Assembly (NCBI GenBank): GCA_949987565.1
Contig: OX465115.1
Coordinates: 6,018,840-6,082,839 of the forward strand
Length of the DNA stretch: 64,000 nt
Direction of reading: 5' to 3'
Source: Luidia sarsii
Taxonomy: Eukaryota > Echinodermata > Asteroidea > Paxillosida > Luidiidae
Part shown: one piece after another, positions 33,885-46,400 of the stretch
Layout of the letters: the number at the start of each line of letters is the position of its first letter
Numbering within the stretch: the stretch's first letter is position 1
Program-made: the position numbers and the translations under genes
Notes under the pieces: model-generated
The model's input: the letters and a program-made list of their open reading frames with translations, nothing else
Told to the model about the DNA's origin: nothing
Database searches by the model: none

Positions 33885-36530
33885 ATGTCGAAGACTGTGG
33901 ATGAAGATGCACTTTTGGACGTGATTTTCAACCCCCTCTTGCCTGGCGGTGGTGAGATACCGCGCATGAACGAAGTAAAAGATGAACTTAAAGAAGGTAC
34001 CGAGTCGTCCAAGTAACTTGGCTAAAAACCGATCCTTTTTTGGCTTCCGTTACTGGGGGAATTGCTGTAAAAACGCGCGCACACGCGATCAGTGAAAAAA
34101 AACCCGCCTGTTTTATCTGGAACGTTTTATGTCACTTATCATTGTATCAAAAAGTAGGAAAGGAGGGCCTGACGTTTCGATCCTAGCAAGTGGTAGTCCG
34201 AGTAACTTGGACCCGACAAGTCACCCTTGTTTTTATCGAATTTTGAAATTTTGAGTTTCGGTCAGTGGCAAGACCTTTCTAAAAACAAAAGCCTGGTTCT
34301 AAGGCTTGGTCGGAACTGGGTCGGTGTAAGAATGTTGAACCATTCATGTTTGTCATTCTTGACTGAGTTGGCAGAATTGGGTTTTGTATAAATAATTTTT
34401 TTTTTTAAAAAGGTCGAACTCAAATTTACGTTCAATGTCACTTTCGAATAGGAGTTAGGACTTAAGAAAGAGTTTACCGTAGTTTAACTATTGGTCAAAT
34501 CTAGTCAGATTGTGGTCAGATACTCATCAATCATGGATGATGTATTGAACCAAAGCAAATTTTATTGGACCAGGATTTCTGGTTTTGCATAGCACTTTAG
34601 CAGTGCCTACTCTCTTACCATCTGAGCTATCCAGCCCTTTGGATGGCGAGCTCCCTAAATAATTAAAATAGTCAACTACTGAGTAGGTCTAGTCTTTGCC
34701 AGGGTGGGGCTAGGGACTTCGCAACAACCGTTATATAACCCTCATCCTCCCTCAGGTCTTGGATCCTTGGAAGGATGACGGTTAAATACATACCGCAACT
34801 AGGATGGGGGTGCCAGTCAGAAGCAATTTCTTTCTTTCTTTCTTTCTTTCTTTCTTTGCAGAGCCTGACGAGAGTGACGCAGACAGGCAAGCCAAAGAGT
34901 TGGAGATACAAGGGGTACACAGCGCCGAGGCTGGGGACACCACTGCAGCCCTCGATTACTTCAACCGAGCAGTGGGCGTCGCACCTGCGAGGGCGTCCTG
35001 CTACAACAACCGTGCACAGGCCCTGCGACTGAAGGGGGATGTCTTGGGTAGGCCGTCCCGCAGACCCACAGCCAGCTTACACACCCAAATCTGCTTAGCC
35101 GGAAAAGACGCACCGATCTGCTAAGCAGCAAAAGATGCACCCAAATCTGCTTAGCAGGAAAAGATGTACAGATCTGCTAAGCAGCAAAAGATGCACCTAA
35201 ATCTGCTTAGCAGGAAAAGATGCACAGATCTGCTAAGCAGCAAAAGATGCACCCAAATCTGCTTAGCAGGAAAAGATGTACAGATCTGCTAAGCAGCAAA
35301 AGATGCACCCAAATCTGCTTAGCAGGAAAAGATGCACCCAAATCTGCTTAGTCGGAAAAGATGCACAGATCTGCTAAGCAGCAAAAGATGCACCCAAATC
35401 TGCTTATCCGGAAAAGATGCACAGATCTGCTAAGCAGCAAAAGATGCACCCAAATCTGCTTAGCCGTTAAAAGATGCGCAGATCTGCTAAGCAGCAAAAG
35501 ATGCACCCAAATCTGCTTAGCAGGAAAAGATGTACAGATCTAAGCAGCAAAAGATGTACAGATCTGCTAAGCAGCAAAAGATGCACCCAAATCTGCTTAG
35601 CCGTTAAAAGATGCACAGATCTGCTAAGCAGCAAAAGATGCACCCAAATCTGCTTAGCAGGAAAAGATGTACAGATCTGCTAAGCAGCAAAAGATGCACC
35701 CATATCTGCTTAGCAGGAAAAGATGCACAGATCTGCTAAGCAGCAAAAGATGCACCCAAATCTACTTAGCAGGAAAATATGCACAGATCTGCTAAGCAGC
35801 AAAAGATGCACCCAAATCTGCTTAGCAGGAAAAGATGCACAGATCTGCTAAGCAGCAAAAGATACACCAAAATCTGCTTAGCAGGAAAAGATGCACAGAT
35901 CTGCTAAGCAGCAAAAGATGCACCCAAATCTGCTTAGCAGGAAAAGACGCACCAAACTCTACTTCACAGGTCTTGGCTCAGTCAAAGTTTTCTTTACATC
36001 CGGCCCTGCATCCAGCCGTGGAGTGAGATCATGCTGCACAGGCCACCATGCATGCGTTTGGCATTGTTTGGAGTCATTATACTGCCAGCTTGGTTACTTC
36101 TACCATAGTCTCGGTAAAAGTCAAAATGTGGACAGTTGTTACATTTGATTGCATTTTACCATGCCTCAGTAAAATCTTCCAAAAAAAAGAAAAAGAAAAA
36201 AATAAGTCCAGTGGGAACACGGTTCTTGATTCCAGCTGACGTTTTGTTGTTGTCTGGTCTGTGACAGGTGCGGTGGAGGATCTGAACCGTGCCATTGAGC
36301 TGAGCGATGGCAAGGGGCGGGCAGCCTGTCAGGCATACACCCAGCGCGGTCTCATCAATCGTCTGGAGGGTCAGGACCAGGCCGCCGCTGCCGACTTCCA
36401 GCGTGCAGCTGCCCTCGGCAGTGCCTTTGCCAAATCACAGCTGGTCAAGATGAACCCTTACTCCGCCATGTGTAACCAGATGCTCTCCGAAGTCATCGGT
36501 CGACTGAAGGCGGGCGAGTGCGACAGTTAG
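33885..36530 (+). CDS. TTC36: Tetratricopeptide repeat protein 36 (TTC36), 3 exons
   Basis: Exons 33885-33996, 34862-35047 and 36268-36530 join in phase 1 at both introns to encode 186 residues, close to the 189 of human TTC36. Exon 1 starts MSKTVDEDALLDVIFNPLLP, like the family's N-terminal IFNP segment. Exon 2 holds the first repeat (AEAGDTTAALDYFNRAV, then NNRAQALRLKGD). Exon 3 holds the others (AVEDLNRAIELS, QRGLINRLEGQD, DFQRAAALGS) and the conserved end NPYSAMCNQML. TPR proteins are helical protein-binding scaffolds; vertebrate TTC36 has been linked to tyrosine catabolism in liver through HPD stability, which cannot be judged here. Exon 2's acceptor uses a TTTC microsatellite as its pyrimidine tract. 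Intron 1 contains a SINE and intron 2 a 56-bp satellite. The gene is divergent from SZRD1. Confidence 0.95.
34555..34720 (-). mobile_element. tRNA-derived SINE, diverged
   Basis: Box A-like segment intact on the minus strand, box B region eroded; in TTC36 intron 1. Confidence 0.7.
34829..34859. repeat. TTTC microsatellite at the TTC36 exon 2 acceptor
   Basis: About seven TTTC units run straight into GCAG, forming the splice acceptor's pyrimidine tract. Confidence 0.85.
35085..35960. repeat. 56-bp satellite (two related 28-bp halves)
   Basis: About 15 units alternating GATCTGCTAAGCAGCAAAAG and AAATCTGCTTAGCAGGAAAAG halves. Each half contains a CTGCTTAGCAG-type palindrome. In TTC36 intron 2. 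Confidence 0.93.
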
Positions 36531-38760
36531 AAGTCAAATGACGTGGCTTTTCATTTCTCTCTCTTTAAAAAAAAACCACCCAACAACAGCAACTGTATCT
36601 ACCCCTCGCACCGGAGCTCTTAGTCTTGAAATTTGCTGTATGGATCAAGAGAGATCGAAACTTGAAAAACTGGCAAAAAGAAAACTTTTGACTGGAGCTG
36701 GATTTGAACCGGAGTCGTCTAGATTAACGTACCAGCGCTCTCCCATCTGAGCTATCCAGCCCTTAGATGGTGGCCATCAAGAGAGAAACTTAAAGTGATA
36801 CACCAAAATGTTGCAAACTGCTTACTGACTAAAATTACCAAAAAGCAAATCTCAAAATTTAGTGGGCCTGACGTTTCGATCCTAGCAGGACCTTTCTCAA
36901 AGGCAGAGAGAAACTTGTTAAAAAGTCACTACGCCGGTGGATGATACAAATGAATAGGACCCATGTCAGTGCCTGACAGAATAGAATCAGATGGCTCTAC
37001 AACTAATTCCAGCCCTGAAGGCCTGAATACTGGCCAATCAGTGATACTTGTTTACTTTCAAGACCACCGTCGTTTAGATTTCAGGCTGGGCTTGCTAGTG
37101 TCTAAAACCGAGTTGGCCCTTCACATCCTGGCTAGTAGTCAGTCGGCATGTATCTAGATTGCAGGGTTTGTCCTGCATGTTAAACTGTAAGGCGGCCCAC
37201 CACACACTTTTGATGGGCCACCACAGGGGTTTGTCTCAGAGGTCAAAAAAAAAGTACACAGATACAATAGCACCTTGGCATGTGCAGAGGGCTGTTGAGG
37301 ACGTTGCCTTGCAAACTGCTGCATGTTTCTACATGTACATCCAACATTATGGTGTTGTACACTCATACCCTATCCCACTTGACCTATTGAATCTCCCCAT
37401 AGCACATCCACAATGTACCCAGACTCATTGACTAAGTAATTTATAGTAAAATCGTTATAACCCGAACCCAGTTAACTCAAACCTGCATTGTATTCCCGAC
37501 AAAAGAATAGGCCTATACATGAATGTACAATAATTTTTTTTTAACTCAAACGCCGGATAACTCATCTTTTCATCCATTCCCCTAGAGTTCGAATTATCGA
37601 GATTTTACTGTGTTGGTTGAAAACTTGAGATTTCCACCCAGGCTTATAATTGTCCTGGGGAGACTTGTAGCAGGTATACTGGGTCGCTAGAGAATCAACT
37701 GTTTGTGTGAAGTGGATAGGCTTGCAGTACAGTGTTTCATCATGGTACAAACAAATCAAGGCAGTTTCAAGCATGTTTTTTTTTTTCACGCTTTAGATAA
37801 GGCTTGCCAGTAGTTTTCTTGAAGAAGAGTTCACATGAGCTTTTCTAGGTAGACCACCTAAAAGTGGCCTTTCAGTCCGACTGCACAGCACTCCAGAGGT
37901 TTTAACTGCAAGGGACTTGGACAAGTTTAGTCTGCAACAAAGAAAGAGCAACTGGATTTGTCAGCCAATGTTAAAGCATAGTGTGTGTGCAAACTGCAGC
38001 CTCCCAACTTAAACAAATACAGATGAGAACCTACCTTGGGTCTGTGTCACCGATTTGGGAAGGTCACTTAGGGGGTCAGTCATGAGAGCAACTATTTAGT
38101 TTTCTGAAATGGCTTTAAAAGTTTGATTTTTTTTTAAGGGATTCATTTTAAAGTAAGTTATTATATTTTATGGTGTAACAAAAATACAGGCTTCATGGTA
38201 TCTGATATAATTGGTTTTCATCTGATTTATTTTATTAAAGCATTGAGTTAAAGTTGAATGTACAAGCATTTTTATTAAAGAGTACATGAACATTCAACCC
38301 TTTTGCTGGCAATAGACCCAGTCTTGTTTTCCGAATATGCATGTATGTGTCAGTAGTAGTACAGACTGACTTTAATAATAACAACGTGTCAATTTGTATG
38401 GACGCATAATCCCTGTTCTCAATGGACTCTCTTCCACAGCCACGTGGAAACAATTTTCTGAAAAGTAATGCTACCTTGAGTTCCAACTTGGCCATCTTGT
38501 TTCAACATTGATGAAATGATGATTTGACTGGTAAAATGTCAAACATTGTGGTCACTGTTAAGTTACCGTGGCTGAGAGAGTTTGTGCGATCACTTTCGGA
38601 CTTTAAAGAAAAGCAAAGAATTTTCCTTTTTCTTCAAAGACAACTAAGACTGTAATTGATGGCTCTCAACATCAGATCGTATCGCCAACAAAGAAGCTAA
38701 ATCTGCTATAAGCGACTAGAATAAGATGCAGAATTTTGAAAAAAATTACTGGAAACTTTA
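36531..38760. other. TTC36 3' flank, no further gene seen
   Basis: Contains a SINE at 36665-36780 (minus) and a hairpin element half at 36785-36910 in SINE-adjacent position; the rest looks unique and AT-rich. No exon recognised. Confidence 0.55.
36665..36780 (-). mobile_element. tRNA-derived SINE, head lost
   Basis: Minus-strand box A-like TAGCTCAGATGG and box B-like GGTTCAAATCC are present; the head stops at GATGGCCACCATCTAAGG. Confidence 0.75.
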
Positions 38761-38764
38761 CAAC

Positions 38765-39300
38765 AAATTGAAAAAAAAAATTAAAAAGAAAACTTTGACT
38801 GGACCAGGATTTGAGCCCAAGACCTTTGCTTTTTGCGTATCAGCGCTCTTACCATCTGAGCTATGCAGCCCTTAGATGGCAGCCTTCCCTAATAGTCAAC
38901 TAGTCTTTGGCATACCAGCGCTCTCACCATCTGAGCTATCCATCCCTTAGATGGTGGCCTTCCCTAATAGTCAACTAGTCTTTGGCACACCAGCACTCTC
39001 ACCATCTGAGCTATCCAGCCCTTAGATGGCAGCCTTCCCAAATAGTCAACTAGTCTTTGACACACCAGCGCTCTTACCATCTGAGCTATCCAGCCCTTAG
39101 ATGGTGGCCTTCCCTAATAGTCAACTAGTCTTTGGCACACCAGCGCTCTCACCATCTGAGCTATCCAGCCCTTAGATGGCAGCCTTCCCAAATAGTCAAC
39201 TAGTCTTTGGCACACCAGCGCTCTCACCATCTGAGCTATCCAGCCCTTAGATGGCAGCCTTCCCAAATAGTCAACTAGTCTTTGCCGGGGTGGGGGCACC
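38765..39300 (-). mobile_element. SINE with six tandem head segments
   Basis: A SINE tail and body (38765-38880) followed by about six 75-bp copies of its head/box A segment, all in one orientation, ending in the usual GCCGGGGTGGGG head. Same construction as 26.7-27.7 kb but not palindromic. Confidence 0.82.
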
Positions 39301-41160
39301 AGTCGGAAGTGTTTTTCACCAGAGATCACGCCCCTGTTTACATTCATATGTACACAATCAATAATTGTAAACCTGGCTACAGCAGTTCAAATTACACACT
39401 ATCCTTCAAAACAGGCTTATGCCCTCTCCTTGCAAAATCTCCCCTATCCCCTTTTCAGTCCCAGGAAATGCGCATATTTACCTATAAGATGTAAATGACC
39501 AAAGCTTTCTACTTTCTACAACCAATCAGCTGCTACATACATATTCATGTATTCAAATTCATGCAAAGCATGATCAGTCAACCACGTTCTTCTTGCTCTT
39601 CAGGAATTTCTTGGTCATTTTGCTTCAGTAAAACAAAACAAAAAATCTGTTCTGGTTACTTGACAGATTGATTGCCACATCAGTATCACTGCAAATGTAA
39701 ATGAAGTTGAACACGCGGCTACACAGCTAGTACCATAGGCCTTATTTATGCAAAATGTTTGCATTTATCCCAAAACGAGGCTATGGGCGCTTGATTCCCA
39801 AGATGGCGGTAAATTCAAGGGACCTTACCGTTGTCTAAGATAAAGTTTGGTTATGTTGAAGAATATGTCAAGAAAAGATCAAAAAGCAGTTTTTCTTGGA
39901 AAGCTAGCACCCATAGCCTCGCTTTCAGTTCGATGAATACAATTTGCATCAATATTAAGAAAGGTCCATGACTATGCTGTCTTAGCTTCACAGCTTGCCA
40001 AAATGAGATTTAGTTGGTGGCTGTTGAGCAAATACTGTACAAGGGAGATACACATTGTATATACGGGTACATTGACCAGGTCAATTTTACCGTGTCAAAA
40101 ATTCCAAAGCGGATGTGATCTCATGCGTTTGTATTGAGTCAGTCAGTTAAGTTTTAACCACTGTTGCGGCTACCTACCCATATCAATAATTCAAGTGCAG
40201 ACGCTGGTCACATAAATTTTACCCATTGGAATGTTATCCACGGTTTCAGTAAAAACAAAGTCCAGTGCAAATATGGCTTATGGTGCCATTCAAAACTGAA
40301 TGCTACAACAGCCATAACTCAAAGTTACAATACGATGGGCCGTTAATTAATTGTGCCATTAGTGTGTTCATTAAAAATGATAGCTTACATCTTTAATTAA
40401 CACCCCCTGTAAATGCATGCACATATTTTGTGTACCATCAAACATTAGCTACTGAAACACACATCTTGGTCATAAACTGCTTATAAAATTTTTCCAATCT
40501 TTCACATTTGTTTTCTTCACTCATACAATCTCAAAAATATATCTTCATCAAACTTTAAACAGTACAAGATCACACGATGTGATGCAGTTTTTTGACGTTC
40601 AACAGCAAATGCCACCACAGCTATAACTCCAAATTACAATATGATAGCGCCAATAGTTTGGTCATTATAAATGATACCTTACATCTTTAATGAACACCCC
40701 CCTGTACATGAATACCTACCGTAGCTTTTTTCCCATCAAACATTAGCTACTGAAATATACATCTTGGTGGTCATAAACTGCTTTCTTATCAAAGTTTGCC
40801 AATCTTTCACATTGACACAAGGAGATTTACTTCAGTCATACTATCTGAATATATATCTTTATCAAACTTTAAAAAGTACAAAACTCCCCAATAACCCCAC
40901 ACTTAATGTTTGTTTACAGATGGTAAGTACTGATTATCACAACAAACCTCACAGTATTCATACACTATACTGCAAAACAATCAACTTCTATATATACACG
41001 TATTCATGATATCCAAATTTATACAAAACAGTAATCAACTTCTCGCTCTTTTTTCTTGAATATGACGGCCATAAAGAAAAAGAAAATTGTATTTCAAACA
41101 GGATACATGTTGCTGTTCGCCAAATCAGAGTCTTGTTTGTACAAAATAAACTCTTAAGAT
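39301..41160. other. Gene-free stretch with a tandem duplication
   Basis: 40255-40560 and 40605-40890 are diverged tandem copies (shared CATCAAACATTAGCTACTGAAA, CATAAACTGCTT and ATCAAACTTTAAA). No exon recognised. Confidence 0.6.
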
Positions 41161-41320
41161 TCAAATTGAAAAATTGGCAAAGAAAACTGGATGGAGAGTC
41201 TGGAGACCCCATACCAAAGCTCTCCCATCTGAGCTATCCAGCCCTTAGATGGTGGCTTCCCTAAATAGTCAACTACTGAACTAGTCTTCCTAAATGGTCA
41301 ACAAGTCTTTGCCGGGGAAA
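41160..41320 (-). mobile_element. tRNA-derived SINE, internally deleted
   Basis: Box A-like segment and CCCCGGCAAAGACT head on the minus strand; most of the box B region is lost. Confidence 0.7.
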
Positions 41321-41769
41321 ATATGTTTTGATAAATGCTACTAGTACTACATGTTTATATCCACTATTTTTTAAAACTCTCCTCTGCTGTGTGCATGAAT
41401 TTGTCACTTTGTGAACATTCTGGAGATGTTTTTTTGGGGGAAAATTGATTTTTTTTTCTCTAGAGTTTAAATTATCATACCTACTTTGAAACCTTTGGCT
41501 TGACCTCTGACCCCAGCCTTGGCCAGGCAAAAGGCAGCTGACAAGCAACTACCCCGGACCAATTAGTTCTTGGTCGGAGACTACGATGGCTCTCAAAAGG
41601 CAGGGTGACACACATGGTACTTTTGTATGAACCAGCCCAAGACAACTCAGACACTACAAGATAAGTATGCAACGAAAATGATTTTTTTTCCCTCACTTGC
41701 TCGGACTGAAACCTTAGAATGTCATTGTAAAATGAAAAATCAAATGGAAATCAGATTGAAATCAGATTG

Positions 41770-42560
41770 TTGGGATGTCTTGTCTTGGTTGTTATTTAGT
41801 TAGTTTGTTTGTTTGGGTGTTGGGGTGTATGTTTGTTTGTTTGTTTGTTTGTTTGTTTGTTGGGATGTCTTGTCTTGGTTGTTTTTTAGTTAGTTACTTT
41901 GTTTGTTTGGGTGTTGGGGTGTTTGTTTGCTTGTTTGTTGGGATGTCTTGTCTTGGTTGTTATTTAGTTAGTTAGTTTGTTTGTTTGGTGTTGGGGTGTA
42001 TGTTTGTTTGTTTGTTTGTTGGGATGTCTTGTCTTGGTTGTTATTTTGTTAGTTAGTTTGTTTGTTTGGTGTTGGGGTGTATGTTTGTTTGTTTGTTTGG
42101 TTGTTTGTTGGGATGTCTTGTCTTGGTTGTTATTTTGTTAGTTAGTTTGTTTGTTGGGTGTTGGGGTGTATGTTTGTTTGTTTGTTTGTTTGTTGGGATG
42201 TCTTGTCTTGGTTGTTATTTGGTTAGTTAGTTTGTTTGTTTGGGTGTTGGGGTGCATGTTTGTTTGTTTGTTTGCTTGTTTGTTGGGATGTCTTGTCTTG
42301 GTTGTTATTTGGTTAGTTAGTTGGTTTGTTTGTTTGGTGTTGGGGTGTATGTTTGTTTGTTTGTTTGCTTGTTTGTTGGGATGTCTTGTCTTGGTTGTTA
42401 TTTGGTTAGTTAGTTGGTTTGTTTGTTTGGTGTTGGGGTGTATGTTTGTTTGTTTGTTTGTTGGGATGTCTTGTCTTGGTTGTTATTTGGTTAGTTAGTT
42501 GGTTTGTGTGTTTGGGTGTTGGGGTGTCGGGGTGTATGTTTGTTTGTTTGTTGTTTGTTT
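41770..42560. repeat. TTTG-rich minisatellite, about 75-95-bp units
   Basis: About nine units of GGGATGTCTTGTCTTGGTTG, a TTAGTTAG stretch, GTGTTGGGGTGTATG and a variable TTTG run. The open frames (VCLFVCLFVG) are artefacts. Confidence 0.92.
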
Positions 42561-43109
42561 AATGAAGGCATCCCCTTCTCAAGCTCTGCTTTTCGGGGTT
42601 TGCCTCCATATCACTGTCATCACTACAGTACATCTTCTATGCTTTCATAGCCTTTTTGGTATATGCCTCACATGTTAACAAATTGATTGTTTTGTGTCTC
42701 TTTATATACATTTCTGTATTTTCTCTACTGTGATATGGAAATAAACGTTATTTAAATGAATAATGAATGAACAAAAACAAATCCAATTGTTACAAAGAAA
42801 TTCACCCTCTGAACATTGAGGGCGCTATAACATGTTAATGTACAGCGTGACTTATATCACCATTTCAAGGAGCAGTATTGGATTTGACAAAGTCTTGTGA
42901 TGCATTGTAACTCATCGTCTTGCGATTGAGCGTAACTTGTGATGACTTTGGTGAAATAAAGGCAGGTCCGATTTTCTCTGAAGTGTAATCATTTTTATAT
43001 TTTGTGTTTATATTTATTTCATTTTCTGGGATATCACAAACAATGAATCACAAATAGTACAAATACATGTACACTGACAAATAAACATAACAGATTACAA
43101 TTAACAATA

Positions 43110-43290
43110 CCCATCTAAAATTTAGTGGGCCTGACGTTTCGATCCTAGCAGGACCTTTCTCAAAGGCAGAGAAAGGTCCTTTGAGAAAGGTCCTGCTAGG
43201 ATCGAAACGTCACGCCCACTAAATTTTAGATTTACATTTTGGTAATTTTAGTCAGTAAGCAGTTTGCAACATTTTTGTATATATCACCTT
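43110..43290. mobile_element. Hairpin element (CCTGCTAGGATCGAAACGTC family)
   Basis: Complete palindromic copy with tail ATATATCACC, just downstream of DFF45-like gene A. Confidence 0.82.
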
Positions 43291-43437
43291 AAACAATACC
43301 CAATTAGCTCCCGCATGATTACCCAAAAGAAACAAGTTTCTGTCGAGGGGCTCTCCTGACTAATTGGGCAACAGAGATTTAGGATAAAACTCATCATAGT
43401 GGAGTGAGGCAAGACCTACTTGTGTCTTGGGCAGATT

Positions 43438-46400
43438 TCATTCTGAAGTTGTTGGCTGGTCTGCCAGCTTGTCTTTAGCCTCTTTGGCCATCTTGGCTTG
43501 ATTACACACCTCAAGGTAATCATAGGCATTTTGGGTTGTCATCTTGTCAATCAATCGTCGGTCGCAGGCTTCCTGGATCTCAGTGGCGTAGTCCATGGAC
43601 TGGTGCAGCATGGCTTGAAGCTCATTGATATCAGCTTCCGCGACCAACTGGGGAGTGAGGGGAGGAGTAGAGGCAGAGGAGGAGGAAGAGTAGGAAGAGG
43701 AAGATGAGGAAGAGGATGTGGAGGAGGGGAGGAGGAAGAGGAGGAAGAGGAGGAAGAGGAGGAAGAGGATGGGGAGGAGGGGGAGGGGTAGAGACAGAGG
43801 AGTAAGAGTAGGAAGAGTAGGATGAGGAGGAAGAGTAGGAAAATGAGGAAGAGGAAGGGGAGGAGGAAGAGGAGGAAGAGTAGGAAGAGGATGGGCAGGA
43901 GGGGGGAGGAAGAGTAGGAAGATGAGGAAGAGGATGGGGAGGAGGAAGAGGAGGAAGAGTAGGAAGAGGAGGAAGAGTAGGAAGAGGAGGAAGAGGAGGA
44001 AGAGGAGGAAGAGGAGGAAGAGGAGAAAGAGGAGGAAGAGGAGGAAGAGGAGGAAGAGGAGGAAGAGGAGGAAGGGGAGGAAGAGGAGGAAGAGGAGGAA
44101 GAGGAGGAAGATGAGGAAGAGGAGGAAGAGGAGGAAGAGGAGGAAGAGGAGGGAGAGGAGGAAGAGGAGGAAGATGAGGAAGAGGAGGAAGGGGAGGAAG
44201 AGGAAGTGGATGGGGAAGAGTAGAGGCATAGGGAGAGGGGAAGGAGAAGGAAGAGTAGGAAGAGCAGGAGAAAGAGGAGGGGGAGGAGGGCAGGAGCAGG
44301 AGGGATTAGGAGGATGAGAAGGAGGAGGGGGAGGAAGAGGCAGACAAAGATGGGGAGAAGGGGAGGGAAGGGAGAGGAGAAAGAGGGATATTGGGAGAAG
44401 GGGATAGAGGAGAGGAGGGGGAAGAGGAAAAAGAGAGAGAAGTGAGGAGGTGAGAAGGAAGAGGTGGGGAGGAGGGAGAGGAGAATGAGGAAAGAGGTAA
44501 AGGGAAGTAAGAAGGGAGGAGAAAGGGGAAAAAGGAAGAGGAAGAAGAGGAGGTGAAGGAAGAGAAGAGGGAAGGATGAGGAAGGGAAGAATGTGGATGA
44601 GAAAAAATGCAGTAAAACAAGTTTAGCAGACTGTTTGAGAGAATGTTTGGTGTAGAGACAGAGACCTCTATCCAGACCTCCTACATGGTAGTTCTATTCG
44701 ATTTCAAGCATTAACCACTTCGCACCGAGTGCTTTTACAGCGCCCATGACCGCCATACGGGTTTTTTTTAACAATGCATCATTTTCAAATCTGGCTAAAA
44801 CAATCGGAACAATACATTTCTGTGAAATAAATAAGGGTATACTATGGGTACAAGAGTGTAAAACCTGGCACTATTCGGACATCATTGTGGCTTTTGTCAA
44901 GAGATAATCCGTAATCCGTTCGAAAAAGGGCCCACTGTGCGTCGTCAATGGAGCGTGACGGACTTGTGTGAGTGTGCGTGCATGGTACTGTTGATCCCTG
45001 ACCGCAGACTCCAGCCTCCACTCCAGGCAGTCAAATCTTCGAGTTGGTCGGCCACAACCGAGCGTACAGATTGCGGTGAAGAATGTGGGTAGAATTCCAA
45101 TGCCTGACCGACGACCATTGGGCTGTGTGGCATGCCAACACAATGTCCCCCGCGTGCTTTCAGCGGCAGCGTGGTATCCCTCGATCATCCAGAGTAAAGG
45201 TCCCATAATTGCACAATTACTGCTGCTAATCTTGCAATTCATGTGGCAACTTGCGTCCAAAAGGGCCTTTGTACTGATTCGTATTGCTTTGTTCAAAGCT
45301 GAAAAGAGTCTTTGTTTAAAATGTGGACAATAGTGGTGGCCGGATTCGGAGGGCCCCGTCGCATAGTCAAACCAACAGAGCTCCAATTTTGGAGGTCCCG
45401 GCGTGACGTGGTTAATTCCAACCACAATTCGTTGCCAGTGAGGTCAGTGTGCCTGTATAAAACCCCATATTTCTGTGAGGAGCATGTTTCAGATTAAAGT
45501 CCTACCTCGAGTTCTTCGTTGGAGAGAAATGGTACCACCATTACATTCTGGTTGATCCTGTTGACGATAGTCGCCAGACTGAGGGGAGATTCTCCATCCA
45601 CTTCAACCATACCACCATCTGCCGAAAAAAAAAAAGGTCAAAAATTCAAAAGACATCAACTGGCAAAGTCACAGCCTTTGCTTTGGTTGCTTTCTATTGC
45701 TTAGAGTTTATTCTGAAACGTAGACTCCCCTGGTTCTCAGAAGTTCAGAACCCTACATAACCACAAGAGATATTCTCAGGTGGTGTCATTGCAAGCCACA
45801 CATGCCTGGAAAGTTTGCGATGACGGCATGTCAATCATCTCTTCTGAGATGGCTCTGAAATGAGTCGTTAGCTCAATGTTTGGGCCTTTGGGGCAGCGTG
45901 TACTCTGAGACTGAGTCTAGTGACGACAGGCAGAGCACACCCTGCAAAAACAATTACGTACTTGGCTCTTTTCAGAGCCACACTCCATCTCAAAAGAGAT
46001 TAAAAGTGATATACAAAAATGCTGCAAACTGCTTACTGACTAAAATTACCAAAATGCAAATCTCAAAATTTAGTGGGCCTGATGTTTTGATCCTAGCAGG
46101 ACCTTTCTCAAAGGCAGATCTCAAAAGAGATATTTTACATACTGTCAGCCCAAACCTTCCACTAAACTGACTAAAGGCCTATTTACATATGCACCCATTT
46201 ACAAGTGGTAAAAGAATTTAATAATGACATACCAGGTGTCAAAGGCTGTCCTTCGCCGATGACCATCAGCTTTGTATCGTCTTCCAAACTCTGGAAATAT
46301 TCGTCGTCAATGATAGTACAATCTTCTTCCAGTACAACATCAAACTTGTCCTTGCTTCCAGGAATATCATGCCGGCAAATCTTGGATTTGAGTTCCTCTA

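Noticed and set aside
43438..44229. 263-codon minus frame running from a Leu/Phe-rich region into the DFF-C-like exon
   Set aside because: The upstream part is the intron's pyrimidine tract; the exon proper starts at the CCCCAG acceptor at 43648.
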